This document shows, one piece after another, positions 1-8,406 of a DNA stretch of 64,000 nucleotides. The notes beneath the pieces were generated by a model, which was not told where the DNA came from, did no database searches, and was given only the letters and a program-made list of their open reading frames with translations. The stretch covers positions 992,001 to 1,056,000 of the forward strand of contig NZ_KB894093.1 of assembly GCF_000374305.1 (NCBI RefSeq). The letters are read 5' to 3'. The stretch is from Actinomadura flavalba DSM 45200. GTDB lineage: Bacteria; Actinomycetota; Actinomycetes; Streptosporangiales; Streptosporangiaceae. The position numbers were made by a program, and so were the translations under genes. Each line of letters opens with the position of its first letter. Within the stretch, counting starts at the first letter, position 1.

Positions 1-608
1 ACGCCCGGGGAGCCGGTGAGCGGCGGGTCGTGGGTGAGGTCGACGATGTCGAACGTGCGCGGGGCCGAGCCGAGGTAGAGGCCGAGGAAGCCGAGCAGCA
101 GGACCAGCGAGCCGAAGAAGGTGTACAGGAAGAACTGGAGCGCCGAGCGCGCCCGCTCGCCGTGCCCCCAGCCCGCGATGACGAAGTACATGCCGACGAT
201 GGACAGGTCGAAGAAGACGAAGAACAGCAGCAGGTCGAGCGCGGCGAACAGGCCGAGGCAGACCGTTTGCAGGGCCAGGAACAGCGCGGCGCAGGCCCGT
301 GGACGCGGCGTGGACCGCAGCGAGTACACCGCGCAGCACAGGAACAGGACGGCCGACATCGCCAGCAGCGGCAGTGACAGCCCGTCGACACCGACGTGGT
401 AGCCCGCGCCGACCGATGGAATCCACCGCAGGCGCGTCTCGTGGGCGAGGCCCGCGCCGTCGTACCGCGCCCACAGCACGAGGACGAGCGCCAGGTCGAC
501 GGCGGCGACGGCGATCCACACCGGGACGGCGGCACGGTCACCGATGCGGCGGACGGCGAGCAGGACGAGCGCCGCTGCGAGCGGTAGGAAGATCACCAGG
601 GACAGCAC
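1..608 (-). CDS. nuoM: NADH-quinone oxidoreductase subunit M (C-terminus beyond window)
   Basis: This is the N-terminal 202 residues of an antiporter-like proton-pumping subunit of complex I in the plasma membrane. The translation opens MLSLVIFLPLAAALVLL, then has the NuoM hallmark GYHVGVDGLSLPLL near residue 60 and several hydrophobic helices. A GTG at 608 is chosen because it lies three bases past the nuoL stop and an AGGTGA ribosome-binding sequence overlaps that stop. It follows nuoL in the same operon and is probably translationally coupled to it. The gene is cut by the left edge, so the catalytic lysine helices cannot be assessed. Confidence 0.93.
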   Translation of the reverse strand, partial: MLSLVIFLPLAAALVLLAVRRIGDRAAVPVWIAVAAVDLALVLVLWARYDGAGLAHETRLRWIPSVGAGYHVGVDGLSLPLLAMSAVLFLCCAVYSLRSTPRPRACAALFLALQTVCLGLFAALDLLLFFVFFDLSIVGMYFVIAGWGHGERARSALQFFLYTFFGSLVLLLGFLGLYLGSAPRTFDIVDLTHDPPLTGSPG

Positions 609-611
609 GTT

Positions 612-2426
612 TCACCTGACCAGGACGAGGACGACGGCCAACACGAGGAATCCGACCACGGCCTGAGCGAAGTACGTGTGCACCTTTCCGGTCTGTGGAT
701 AACGTGCGAGCGCGCCGAGCCGCCGCGCACCCTCCCCCAGCCCTTGCACGGCGGCGTCTACGGGCTTTTCCACAGCCAGCGCGCCCGACGCCGCACCGCG
801 CGAGAACGCCGCCGCACCGACGACGGCGCGCTGGACGACGTGGTCGTCGAACCAGGCGAGACCCCGCGCCAATGCGAGCACCGGCCGGACGATCCCGCGT
901 TCGACGGCCCGTTCCAGGAACAGCCAGTCCACCGCGAAAGCCGCGAACCGGACCTTCGGCGGACGCCGCGCGACCAGCACCCCGACGCCGAGCACGACGA
1001 CGGCGAGCACCCCCGTCCCGACCAGCTCGACCACGTGCGGTCGAGCCGCCGGAGCACCGACCGTCCGCGCCCAGACCTCGTTCAACGGCGGCACCACGAC
1101 CACCCCCAGCCCGGCCGCCCCGGCCGCCAGCGCGACGAACGGCACCCCCGGCCCGATGCCCCCGCCACGCCCGGACCGGGAGGCGGAGCCCGGTCGCGCC
1201 TCGCCGCGCCACACGGCGATGAGCGCCTTGGCGGAGTACGCCGCCGCCAGAACCGTGGCCGCGAGCGTCACGCCAGCGAGGGGCCAGGAGCCGGTGGCGC
1301 CGAGGATGACGTCCTTGGTGAGCCACAGGGAGAGCGGCGGCACCCCGGCCAGCGCCAGCGCGCCGACGCCGAAGGTCACGCCGACGAGCGGGAGGCGGCG
1401 CGCGGCGCCGCGCAGGGCGGCGAGGTCCCTGGTGCCGAGGACGGTCAGCCAGGTTCCGGCGCCGAGGAAGAGCAGGCTCTTGACGGCCGCGTGCGCGGCG
1501 AGGTGGGCGACGCCTCCGGCGACGGCGGCGGTCCCGGCCGCCAGGACCATGAAGCCGAGCTGCGCGCAGGTGGACGCGGCCAAGAGCTGTTTGAGGTCGC
1601 GCTGCGCGAGCGCGACGAAGCCGAGCAGCAGCGCCGTCAGCGCCCCGGCCCACGCGACGAGCGTCGCGGCCCAGCCGGTCGCGGCGAGCAGCGGCTGGAC
1701 GCGCAGCACCAGGTAGGCCCCGGCGGCGACCATCGTGGCGGAGTGCAGCAGCGCGGACACGGCACTCGGCCCGGCCATCGCGCGGGACAGCCAGAACGAG
1801 AACGGGAGCTGCGCCGACTTGCCGAGCGCGGCCAGGACGATCCCGCCCGCGACGAGGTCGCGCCAGGGCGCGGGGGCGGCGGCGAGCCCGTCGAGCGCGA
1901 ACGAGCCGGTGCCCGCGAGGGCGCATCCGGCGGCGAAGTAGAGGCCGAGGTCGCCCGCGCGGGTGGTGAGGAAGGCGGTCGTCGCGGCGCGGACGCCGCC
2001 CGCGTCCCGCCAGCGGTAGCCGATGAGCGCGTAGGACAGCGCGCCCATGATCTCCCAGCCGACGAGCAGGACGGCGAGGTCGGTGGCGGTGACCGTGACG
2101 AGCATCGCGGCGGCGAACAGCAGCATCAGCCCGAAGAACCGGGACGACGCGGGCATGTCTCCGGCGGCGAAGCCGAGTACGGCGAGCGTCACGGCGGCGA
2201 CCGTGACGACGAGCACGGCGGACAGCCCGTCCACCGCGAGCCCGCCGGGCAGTCCCTCGAACAGCGGGAACGTGAGCGACGGCCGCGTGACGGCGGCGAC
2301 GACCGCGAGCCCGAGCGTCCCGGCCGACGCGGCGAGCGCGATCGTCGGCGCCGCCCGATCGGCCCGGCGGCCGACGAGGAGCAGCACGGCGCCGACGATC
2401 GCGGGCAACGCGACGAGAACGGTCAT
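612..2426 (-). CDS. nuoL: NADH-quinone oxidoreductase subunit L
   Basis: 604-residue polytopic membrane protein, the distal antiporter-like subunit of complex I. Family-defining residues are visible: a WEIMGALSYALIGY helix with Glu125, the GKSAQLP segment with Lys203, the SALLHSATMV helix, and HAAVKSLLFLGAGT further on. These correspond to the charged residues of the proton channel. A long C-terminal part could hold the lateral helix, but it is shorter and more charged than in canonical NuoL. The ATG overlaps the nuoK stop (ATGA). It belongs to a nuo operon lacking the peripheral-arm genes, so its electron-input partner is not evident here. Confidence 0.94.
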   Translation of the reverse strand: MTVLVALPAIVGAVLLLVGRRADRAAPTIALAASAGTLGLAVVAAVTRPSLTFPLFEGLPGGLAVDGLSAVLVVTVAAVTLAVLGFAAGDMPASSRFFGLMLLFAAAMLVTVTATDLAVLLVGWEIMGALSYALIGYRWRDAGGVRAATTAFLTTRAGDLGLYFAAGCALAGTGSFALDGLAAAPAPWRDLVAGGIVLAALGKSAQLPFSFWLSRAMAGPSAVSALLHSATMVAAGAYLVLRVQPLLAATGWAATLVAWAGALTALLLGFVALAQRDLKQLLAASTCAQLGFMVLAAGTAAVAGGVAHLAAHAAVKSLLFLGAGTWLTVLGTRDLAALRGAARRLPLVGVTFGVGALALAGVPPLSLWLTKDVILGATGSWPLAGVTLAATVLAAAYSAKALIAVWRGEARPGSASRSGRGGGIGPGVPFVALAAGAAGLGVVVVPPLNEVWARTVGAPAARPHVVELVGTGVLAVVVLGVGVLVARRPPKVRFAAFAVDWLFLERAVERGIVRPVLALARGLAWFDDHVVQRAVVGAAAFSRGAASGALAVEKPVDAAVQGLGEGARRLGALARYPQTGKVHTYFAQAVVGFLVLAVVLVLVR

Positions 2427-2728
2427 CCGCGCAGGTCTTCGGCGTCGTCGGTGAGGTCGGCGTCGCGGGCGCGGAAGAGGGCGGTGACGACGGCGAAGCC
2501 CATGGCCATCTCCAGGGCCATGACGGTGACGGCGACCAGGACGAGCACCTGCCCGTCGGCGGCGCCGGGTGCGATGTAGTACCAGAACGCGCCGCCCGCG
2601 ACGACGATGCCGTTGACCATGAGTTCGAGCCCCATCATCAGCATCACGATCGACTGCTGCGACAGCGCGCCGTAGAGGCCGACGGAGAACAGGGCGGCGG
2701 CGAGGAGCAGGAAGGCGTCCAGGGTCAT
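2423..2728 (-). CDS. nuoK: NADH-quinone oxidoreductase subunit K
   Basis: 101 residues, the usual size of NuoK, a three-helix membrane subunit of complex I. The conserved signature SIVMLMMGLELMVNG in helix 2 (about residues 26-40) contains the membrane glutamate expected for proton transfer. A second acidic helix follows (VTVMALEMAMGFAVV). The start overlaps the nuoJ stop and the stop overlaps the nuoL start, both as ATGA, so the subunits should be made in matched amounts. Confidence 0.96.
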   Translation of the reverse strand: MTLDAFLLLAAALFSVGLYGALSQQSIVMLMMGLELMVNGIVVAGGAFWYYIAPGAADGQVLVLVAVTVMALEMAMGFAVVTALFRARDADLTDDAEDLRG

Positions 2729-3237
2729 CGCGGGTCCTCGCGGTCGTAGCGGCCCCGGTCGGTGGACAGGACGACGGAGCCGATCATGGTGGCGAGGATG
2801 GCGAGCCCGATGCCCATCATGACGAGCATCTTCGGACCCATGATCGCCTCACCGAGCGCGTACGTCGGGTCGTCCGGCGGGGCGCCCCGGCGCGGCGGCC
2901 AGGGGGTGAGCACGATTCCGGCGGCGAGCGCGGCGAACACGGCGACGGAGATCCCGAGCGCCCACCGCCCGTTGTGGATCATCGTCATCGGCATGAGCCC
3001 GGCGGGGTTCATCATGTACATGACCATGAAGACGGCCATCACCAGCATCTCCATGATCATCATGAGGACGACAAGCGCGCCGAGGTAGTGCAGGTCGAGC
3101 AGGAGCAGCAGCCCGCCGACGCACAGGAACGAGGCGAGCAACGCGAACGTGGCGCGGGCCATCGAGTCGACGCGGAACACCGCGACGCCGCTCGCGACGG
3201 CGGTGACGGCCAGCGCCCAGAACGCGGCGACCTGCAT
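2725..3237 (-). CDS. nuoJ: NADH-quinone oxidoreductase subunit J
   Basis: 170-residue membrane subunit of complex I. The segment LDLHYLGALVVLMMIMEMLVMAVFMVMYM (residues about 47-75) matches the conserved third helix of NuoJ. Here it is unusually methionine-rich, with a glutamate in place of the more common YVGAIMVLF pattern. Further helices lie at about 5-20, 95-112 and 134-158. It follows nuoH by 9 bases and overlaps nuoK. nuoI, which in full nuo operons sits between nuoH and nuoJ, is absent. Confidence 0.93.
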   Translation of the reverse strand: MQVAAFWALAVTAVASGVAVFRVDSMARATFALLASFLCVGGLLLLLDLHYLGALVVLMMIMEMLVMAVFMVMYMMNPAGLMPMTMIHNGRWALGISVAVFAALAAGIVLTPWPPRRGAPPDDPTYALGEAIMGPKMLVMMGIGLAILATMIGSVVLSTDRGRYDREDPR

Positions 3238-3246
3238 GGAACCCCC

Positions 3247-4164
3247 TCAGTCCAGGACGACGAGCGCGACGACGAGCATCTGGAGCAGCGACGCCGGGAT
3301 CAGGACGATCCACGCGAACTCCAGGAAGCGGTCCATCCGCAGCACGGGCAGCCGGTGTCCAGCCCACAGCAGCGCGCCGAGCACGACCAGCGTCTTCACC
3401 AGCGTCCACACGGGCGCGGGCAGCCACGGCCCGGCGCCGCCGCCGAGGAAGAACGGCACGGCCGCCGCCGCCGCGACGACGAGCAGCGCGTACCGGCCCA
3501 CGGCGAAGACGAGCCGGTCGGGCCCGTCCAGCTCGACGGCGGCGCCGGACGCGACGTCGTCCGCGACCGGGTGCGCGAGCGGCCCCCAGAACGCCATCGC
3601 GAGCGCGGAGACGAGGTAGACGGCGAACGCGACCGGCATCCAGACGCCGAACCACAGGCCGTCCTGGGCGTCCGCGACACGCGTGACGTTCAGCGACCCG
3701 GCACCGAGCGCCACCGTGATCAGCGCGAACATGTGCGGCAGCTCGTAGGCGAGGCCCTGCGCGAGGTAGCGGTAGCCGCCGACGAGCGCGTACGCGGAGT
3801 TGGGCCCCCATCCGGTCAGCCAGACGGCGGCCCACGTCGCGACCTCCATCGCGTTGAACCAGACGACGCCGACGGACCAGTCCGCGACCGCCCGCGTCCC
3901 GAGCGGCAGCACGACGGCGGCGAGCAGCGCCGCGACGGGCAGCGTCACGACGCCGACGCGCGACAGGAGCCGGTCGGCGGCGAACGTGCGGCGGCGCTGC
4001 TGGACGAGGGCGCGCGCGGCGGCGCGCAGCGGGTCGTCCCAGTGCCGCAGCGGAGCGGGCGCGCCGGACGCGGCGGCGCCCAGCACCGCGTTGCCGGACG
4101 CGGCGAGCAGCGTGAGGACGCCCAGCGCGACCGGCAGCGCGACGACGGTCCAGACGGGCGTCAC
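3247..4164 (-). CDS. nuoH: NADH-quinone oxidoreductase subunit H-like
   Basis: 305-residue polytopic membrane protein related to NuoH, the subunit that couples quinone reduction to the membrane arm. It carries the recognisable GWGPNSAYALVGGYRYLAQ stretch followed by LAYELPHMF (about residues 110-140), equivalent to the GWxSNxKYxLLGxxRxxAQ...SYE core of the family. Near the end is RMDRFLEFAWIVLIP. The start is the GTG at 4164, which overlaps the preceding stop (GTGA). The acidic loop that normally faces NuoB/NuoD is reduced, which fits a locus with no functional NuoB, NuoD or NuoI beside it. Confidence 0.9.
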   Translation of the reverse strand: MTPVWTVVALPVALGVLTLLAASGNAVLGAAASGAPAPLRHWDDPLRAAARALVQQRRRTFAADRLLSRVGVVTLPVAALLAAVVLPLGTRAVADWSVGVVWFNAMEVATWAAVWLTGWGPNSAYALVGGYRYLAQGLAYELPHMFALITVALGAGSLNVTRVADAQDGLWFGVWMPVAFAVYLVSALAMAFWGPLAHPVADDVASGAAVELDGPDRLVFAVGRYALLVVAAAAAVPFFLGGGAGPWLPAPVWTLVKTLVVLGALLWAGHRLPVLRMDRFLEFAWIVLIPASLLQMLVVALVVLD

Positions 4165-5135
4165 GGGCGCGGGTCCAGGGCGGCGACGATGAGCCGCGCG
4201 GCGGCGAGGTCCCGACCGGCGAGCAGGGACGGCAGGACGCCGAGCACGTCGGGCTCGGGCGGCAGCGGTTCGGGGTCGTCGAGGTGGGCGAGGGCCGTCG
4301 TGGTCGCGTCGAGGCGGGCCAGCAGGCGGGCGTGGACGCCGAGGCCGTCGGTCATCCAGCGGAGCGTCCGGGAGCGCGCGACGCGGCGGGCGAAGCGGGT
4401 GGCGCGCGGGAGCAGGGTCGCGGCGGGCGTGCCGTCGAGCGCGGCGTCGCGCAGCAGCCGGGCCCGTTCGGCCTGCGCGCGCCATCCGGCGACGCCGAGG
4501 AGGCGGGCGAGCGCGTCCAGGTGTGCGGCCGCGCGGCGTCGCGCGCCGGGCTCGTCCCAGAAGTCCGGTCCGGACGGGTCGAGGAACGCGGCCTCGGCGC
4601 TCTGCACGACGTCGCCCTGCACGGCCATGCGGATCTGGAGCCCGTCCGGCCAGTACGGCAGGACCGGGCCGAACGGGAGGTGCAGGACGTCGAGTTTCAG
4701 CCCGTCGCGGTCGTCGGCGCGCTCGGCCATGGCGAGCCCGTGTACGGCGCCCGTCATGTGATGGCCGTGGCCGTGCTCGGGCTCGGCGGCGGCGGGCGGG
4801 CGCCATGAGCCGGTGACGGCCGAGGCACGCTGGCCCGGAAGGTCCGCGAGCGTGGCGGGAACGTCCGCCAGGGCGGCGCGGACGGTGCCCGGCGAGGACA
4901 GCCGCACGTCCGCGCGAGGCGACGGAACGCCGTTCCACGCGGCGTCGATCGCCGCCGCCAGGGACGGCCCGGGGTCACCGCAGACGACCAGGACCGACGC
5001 GGACGCGGGAGACGACGCCGACGCCCAGCCGAGGCGGCGCACCTCGGCCTCGGCGGCGAGCCGGACGGCCGCCGCCCCCGGCACCCCGACGAGCAGCGCG
5101 GACGGCCGGCCCGCCGCGTACGCCGTCAGGCCCAC
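4161..5135 (-). CDS. degenerate NuoB/NuoD-like fusion protein
   Basis: 324 residues, lying where nuoB, C and D normally follow nuoA. Residues about 10-100 resemble NuoB in layout: VLVVCGDPGPSLAAAIDAAW followed by VPSPRADVRL parallels the family's G(T/D)xxxxxAPxLxxxYDQMPEPR region. The protein has only one cysteine (residue 52), so it cannot hold the N2 iron-sulfur cluster. After a His-rich linker (HGHGHH, 121-126), residues about 148-180 (LPFGPVLPYWPDG, then LQIRMAVQGDVVQSAE) resemble the NuoD opening MGPQHPATHG...LDGEVV, without the quinone-site histidine pattern. The rest is helical and unassigned. The GTG at 5135 overlaps the nuoA coding end. A structural adaptor at the membrane arm is an inference. 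Confidence 0.72.
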   Translation of the reverse strand: MGLTAYAAGRPSALLVGVPGAAAVRLAAEAEVRRLGWASASSPASASVLVVCGDPGPSLAAAIDAAWNGVPSPRADVRLSSPGTVRAALADVPATLADLPGQRASAVTGSWRPPAAAEPEHGHGHHMTGAVHGLAMAERADDRDGLKLDVLHLPFGPVLPYWPDGLQIRMAVQGDVVQSAEAAFLDPSGPDFWDEPGARRRAAAHLDALARLLGVAGWRAQAERARLLRDAALDGTPAATLLPRATRFARRVARSRTLRWMTDGLGVHARLLARLDATTTALAHLDDPEPLPPEPDVLGVLPSLLAGRDLAAARLIVAALDPRP

Positions 5136-5473
5136 CGGAACGCGCCCTCCCGCCAGGCGTACAGGACGCCGAGCAGCAGCAGCCCGAGGAACAGGAACAT
5201 CTCCACGACGGCCATCGTGCCCATCGACGCGACGACCAACGCCCACGGATACATGAAGATCATCTCCATGTCGAAGGCGAGGAACACCATCGTCACCGCG
5301 TACCAGCGCACGTGGAAGCGCGACAGCGCGTGCTCCCGGGGAACGCCGCCGGACAGGAACGGCGCGACACCGAGCGTCCCGCGCACCCCGGTCAGGAACG
5401 ACAGCGCGTACACCGCCGTGATCAGCGCCCCACCCAACCCGGCCAGCGCGACCACCGCGACGAAGGTCTCCAC
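5126..5473 (-). CDS. nuoA: NADH-quinone oxidoreductase subunit A
   Basis: 115 residues, standard for NuoA. Three helices are evident. The conserved FHVRWYAVTMVFLAFDMEM segment at about residues 53-71 carries the acidic residues of helix 2, and VEMFLFLGLLLLGVLYAWREG forms helix 3. It is the first gene of the minus-strand nuo operon. The GTG at 5473 is preceded by AGGA at a suitable spacing. The promoter should lie between 5474 and 5527, downstream of the hairpin at 5528-5569. Confidence 0.95.
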   Translation of the reverse strand: METFVAVVALAGLGGALITAVYALSFLTGVRGTLGVAPFLSGGVPREHALSRFHVRWYAVTMVFLAFDMEMIFMYPWALVVASMGTMAVVEMFLFLGLLLLGVLYAWREGAFRWA

Positions 5474-5527
5474 CAGCCGGGTCCTACCCGATCAAGACCC
5501 CCGCGCACGTCCGATGCGACGGGGAGA

Positions 5528-5569
5528 CCCCCGTCCCGCACTCTCCCCTCCAGGAATGCGGGACGGGGG
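5528..5569 (-). terminator. hairpin terminator between bldC-like gene and nuoA
   Basis: Perfect 13-bp inverted repeat, arms 5528-5540 and 5557-5569 (CCCCCGTCCCGCA and its complement), with a 16-base loop. It sits after the stop of the BldC-like gene and before nuoA, so it probably isolates the nuo operon from the regulator genes. No long T-run follows, as is common in high-GC actinomycetes. Confidence 0.7.
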
Positions 5570-5606
5570 CCGTTCGCGAGGGCACGTCTCCGTGCCCCGG
5601 GTCAGG

Positions 5607-5804
5607 TCATTCTTTCTCTCCGTTTGAGTCTCGGTAGAGGTTCATGACCTGGGCTCGGTTGAAGCGCAGGTGGCCCGAGGGGGTGGTTCCGGCCGTTAGG
5701 AGGCCCCTGCGGGTCCAGCGGACGACCGTGTAGGGGGTGACGCCGAAGAGGCGTGCTACCTCGCGTGTCTTCATGGATGAGTTCATGTGCGGGTTCATGT
5801 GCAT
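5607..5804 (-). CDS. BldC-like small MerR-type DNA-binding protein
   Basis: 65 residues from the ATG at 5804. The core is a winged helix-turn-helix: KTREVARLFGVTPYTVVRWT (about residues 11-30) followed by RRGLLTAGTTPSGHLRFNRAQV. This is the arrangement of BldC and MerR N-terminal domains, in which a G-H-x-R-(F/Y) wing contacts DNA. There is no effector or dimerisation domain, as in BldC. Several in-frame ATGs (5804, 5798, 5786, 5774) leave the start open. 5798 overlaps the upstream stop as ATGA, while 5804 has AAGGA close by. It is probably co-transcribed with the ATPase gene and may regulate the trio or development; the target is unknown. Confidence 0.82.
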   Translation of the reverse strand: MHMNPHMNSSMKTREVARLFGVTPYTVVRWTRRGLLTAGTTPSGHLRFNRAQVMNLYRDSNGEKE

Positions 5805-6211
5805 GGAATCCTTGCCCACGTTGCTTTTCCCTTGTTGTTCGCGAGGCGCTGCCAGCCCCACATTCCGTTGCTCAGGCTGTTCACGATGAACAGCCCGCGG
5901 CCGGTCTCCCGGACGAAATCCGGTTCCGTGATCCGAGGCGGGTGGGTCGAATCGGAATCCCAGACCTCCACCACCACACCCGCGTCACACCGGTACAGGC
6001 GCAACACAACGCCCGCCGACCCGGACGCGTGGGCCAGCGCGTTCGTGACCAGTTCCGATGCGACCAGCCGCACGTCCTCGATCACCTCGGTGGGGAAGCC
6101 CTCGGCGTCCGCCCACTGTCCGGCGAGATCGCGCGCCTCGCCCACCCACGCGGTTCCCGGAGCCGTTCCACCGGGCGGGGGTTTGTGCTCGGTGATACCG
6201 GAAGTGATCAT
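5795..6211 (-). CDS. anti-sigma-factor-type ATP-binding protein (HATPase_c)
   Basis: 138 residues with a single GHKL/RsbW-type ATPase domain. The N-box is SELVTNALAHA (Glu53, Asn57), the G1-like motif is EVWDSD (Asp85) and the G2 motif is TGRGLFIV (103-110). Such stand-alone domains in actinomycetes act as anti-sigma or anti-anti-sigma kinases, often beside DUF397 and DUF5753 proteins exactly as here. The ATG at 6211 is chosen over upstream starts because GAGAAGGGCC lies about 5 bases ahead and the domain begins soon after. It is divergent from the XRE regulator; the shared 6212-6372 spacer should hold both promoters. Confidence 0.88.
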   Translation of the reverse strand: MITSGITEHKPPPGGTAPGTAWVGEARDLAGQWADAEGFPTEVIEDVRLVASELVTNALAHASGSAGVVLRLYRCDAGVVVEVWDSDSTHPPRITEPDFVRETGRGLFIVNSLSNGMWGWQRLANNKGKATWARIPCT

Positions 6212-6372
6212 CGTGCGGCCCTTCTCGTGTTCGATCGCGCTCCGCGTTCGTGTCGGAATTTCGGCTCTCGACGCACACGTTTCCACGGCTTTCTGTAGCG
6301 CGCGACACACAGCGGGCTATATCCTTGAGGGACGCACGTGCACCCACCCGAACCCAGCGAAAGGGGCGCAAT

Positions 6373-7167
6373 ATGCCAAGAGGGGAACCTTTGCCACAGA
6401 ACGTGGCTTTCGGGAAGTTCGTGGGTGAATTTGTCGTGCGTTCACCCCTGAACGCACAGGCGATCTCCCGGCTGGTCAACAAGGGCCAGGCATGGACGTC
6501 CGAGCTTCGGCGGGGGCGGTTCACGTGCGCCTACGACGACGCGAGGAACCTCGACAAGGTCCTGCACGCGGACGGCAAGATCCTCGAAGCGTGGGAAGAG
6601 TTCATCGGCGGACTGAACAAGCCGCCGTTCGCGGACTACCACGCTGCCGAGCCGGGCGCCGCGAGGATCACCTCGGTCCAGACGCTGTACGTGACAGGCT
6701 TGTTGCAGACACCCGCGTACGCGCATGCCCTGGTGCGCGACGAGCGGTACGCCGTCGAGCGCCTGGAGCGTCAGGCGCTGCTCAGCCGCGAGAAGCCGCC
6801 GCGTCTCAACGTCCTCCTGGACGAAAGCGCACTTCGTCGCGGGGTCGGGTCCAGGGAGATCATGCGAGAGCAGCATGAGCACCTGATCGCCATGTCGTAC
6901 CGACCGAACATCACGATCCAGGTCGTGCCCTACACGTTCCTGCGGTCGAACGAGAGCGCGACAGAGACGGGCGACTTCACCATCGCGACCATGCCCGACC
7001 TCACGGCCGTGGCCGTCATGGACACCCCGCGCTTCGGCGTCACCGTGACCGATCCCGAAGTTCTCGCCGACCTCGTCAGCGAGGTCGCTACACTCCAGGC
7101 GTACGCGATGAACGTGGAGGACACCCGTGCATTCCTGCACGCGGTGAAGGGAGAGGTATGGACCTGA
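6373..7167 (+). CDS. XRE-family regulator with DUF5753 domain
   Basis: 264-residue cytoplasmic protein. Residues about 14-65 form the helix-turn-helix region (FGKFVGEFVVRSPLNAQA then ISRLVNKGQAWTSELRRG), somewhat degenerate compared with typical XRE motifs. The rest is a DUF5753 domain, with ARITSVQTLYVTGLLQTPAY and the later ITIQVVPY and ATMPDLTAVAV stretches typical of that family. The ATG at 6373 has AAAGGGGCG upstream; an earlier in-frame ATG gives an unconserved extension. DUF5753/DUF397 pairs such as BldB-associated or WhiJ-like loci modulate development in streptomycetes. The role here is inferred from that context. Confidence 0.88.
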   Translation: MPRGEPLPQNVAFGKFVGEFVVRSPLNAQAISRLVNKGQAWTSELRRGRFTCAYDDARNLDKVLHADGKILEAWEEFIGGLNKPPFADYHAAEPGAARITSVQTLYVTGLLQTPAYAHALVRDERYAVERLERQALLSREKPPRLNVLLDESALRRGVGSREIMREQHEHLIAMSYRPNITIQVVPYTFLRSNESATETGDFTIATMPDLTAVAVMDTPRFGVTVTDPEVLADLVSEVATLQAYAMNVEDTRAFLHAVKGEVWT

Positions 7168-7343
7168 ACCGCGCCGCCTGGCGTAAGTCGTCGCACAGCG
7201 GTCCGACCCACAGCGATTGCGTCGAGCTGGCCAATGCCCCCGCCACGGTCGCCATCCGCGACACCAAGGACCGCGACGGCGGGACGCTGCTCGTCGGCCG
7301 TGAGAACTTCCGCCGCTTCGCCGGAGTCGTCAAGACTCTCTGA
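7158..7343 (+). CDS. DUF397 protein
   Basis: 61 residues covering the full DUF397 pattern: RAAWRKSSHSGPTHSDCVEL at residues about 5-24, then VAIRDTKDRDGGTLLVG and a closing F-x-x-F/V segment. It overlaps the end of the DUF5753 gene by 10 bases and has GAGAGG just before its ATG, so the two are translationally coupled. Small DUF397 proteins are usually the partner of the adjacent XRE regulator. A strong hairpin at 7352-7393 ends the unit. Confidence 0.93.
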   Translation: MDLNRAAWRKSSHSGPTHSDCVELANAPATVAIRDTKDRDGGTLLVGRENFRRFAGVVKTL

Positions 7344-7351
7344 ACGCGGGG

Positions 7352-7393
7352 AACGCCCCTCGCTCCGGCCACCCAGCCGGAGCGAGGGGCGTT
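7352..7393 (+). terminator. strong hairpin terminator after DUF397 gene
   Basis: Perfect 18-bp inverted repeat, arms 7352-7369 and 7376-7393 (AACGCCCCTCGCTCCGGC and its complement) with a 6-base loop. It starts 8 bases after the DUF397 stop. It is the strongest hairpin I noticed in the window. Confidence 0.85.
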
Positions 7394-7497
7394 CTGCTGT
7401 TCCGGCGGTCCCACCCGATCGCGCGTCCGTCCTATTGTAGAGTGTTCCGGTAGGAAATAGTCACATTGCCGCCGGTCGGACCCCCGGGAGCTGCGCT

Positions 7498-8406
7498 ATG
7501 GCATGGCCGGACTTCTTCGTGATCGGAGCGCCCAAGGCGGGGAGCACCGCGCTCCACGCCGCGCTCACCGCTCATCCCGAGCTGTTCCTGTCCAAGGTCA
7601 AGGAACCGAAGTTCTTCCTCACCGACGGGCCGCCCCCGACGCGCGGCGGCCCCGGCGACGCCCAGACCTACCGCGAGCACGTCTGGCGCCCCGCCGACTA
7701 CCAGGCGCTGTTCGACGGCGCCCCCGCCGGGACGCTGCGCGGCGAGGCCACCCCGTTCTACCTGCACGACCGCGACGCCCAGCTCCGCATCCAGCGGACG
7801 GTCCCGCACGCGAAGCTGATCGCCGTCCTGCGCGACCCGGTGGAGCGGGCGCACTCCAACTGGGCGCACCTGCGGTCGGCGGGCCTGGAGCCGCTGCGCG
7901 ACGTCGTGGAGGCGTGCGAGGCCGAACCCAAGCGCGTCGCCGCCGGATACGCGGCGTTCTGGCAGTACGTCGGGCTCGGCCGGTACGGCGAGCAGATCCA
8001 GCACCTCTACAAGCTGTTCCCGGAGGACCAGGTCCTCCTGCTGCGCTACCGGGACATCCGCGACGACGCGGACGCCACGCTCCAGCGCATCTGCGCGTTC
8101 CTCGGCGTCTCCACCGGAGTGATCACCTCGATCCCGCGCGAGAACGTCACCACGCACGTCGACGACACGCCCGCCGCCCGAGCCCTCCAGCAGGTGCTGC
8201 GCGGCGGCGCCTGGATCGGCCGGCACATGCCCCGTCAGGCGCGGGGGCTGGCGAGCCGACCGCTGCTGAACGTCCTGCAACGGGAGAAGCGGCCCCGGCA
8301 GCCGCTCACCCCGGAGCAGCGCGCCGCCCTCCTGCCGTACTTCGCCGACGACGTCACGCTGCTCCAGGAGATCACCGGGAACGACTACGCGGACTGGCTG
8401 CGCTGA
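7498..8406 (+). CDS. PAPS-dependent sulfotransferase
   Basis: 302 residues of the sulfotransferase family. These enzymes transfer sulfate from 3'-phosphoadenosine-5'-phosphosulfate to a hydroxyl or amino group. The 5'-phosphosulfate loop is visible as IGAPKAGSTALH (residues 9-20). The 3'-phosphate motif is VLRDPVERAHSNW (110-122), with the expected Arg and Ser. It resembles bacterial heparan N-/O-type sulfotransferase folds more than aryl sulfotransferases, but the acceptor cannot be read. GGGAG stands 7 bases before the ATG. The gene stands alone; its 3' end overlaps the converging beta-propeller gene by 22 bases. Confidence 0.88.
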   Translation: MAWPDFFVIGAPKAGSTALHAALTAHPELFLSKVKEPKFFLTDGPPPTRGGPGDAQTYREHVWRPADYQALFDGAPAGTLRGEATPFYLHDRDAQLRIQRTVPHAKLIAVLRDPVERAHSNWAHLRSAGLEPLRDVVEACEAEPKRVAAGYAAFWQYVGLGRYGEQIQHLYKLFPEDQVLLLRYRDIRDDADATLQRICAFLGVSTGVITSIPRENVTTHVDDTPAARALQQVLRGGAWIGRHMPRQARGLASRPLLNVLQREKRPRQPLTPEQRAALLPYFADDVTLLQEITGNDYADWLR

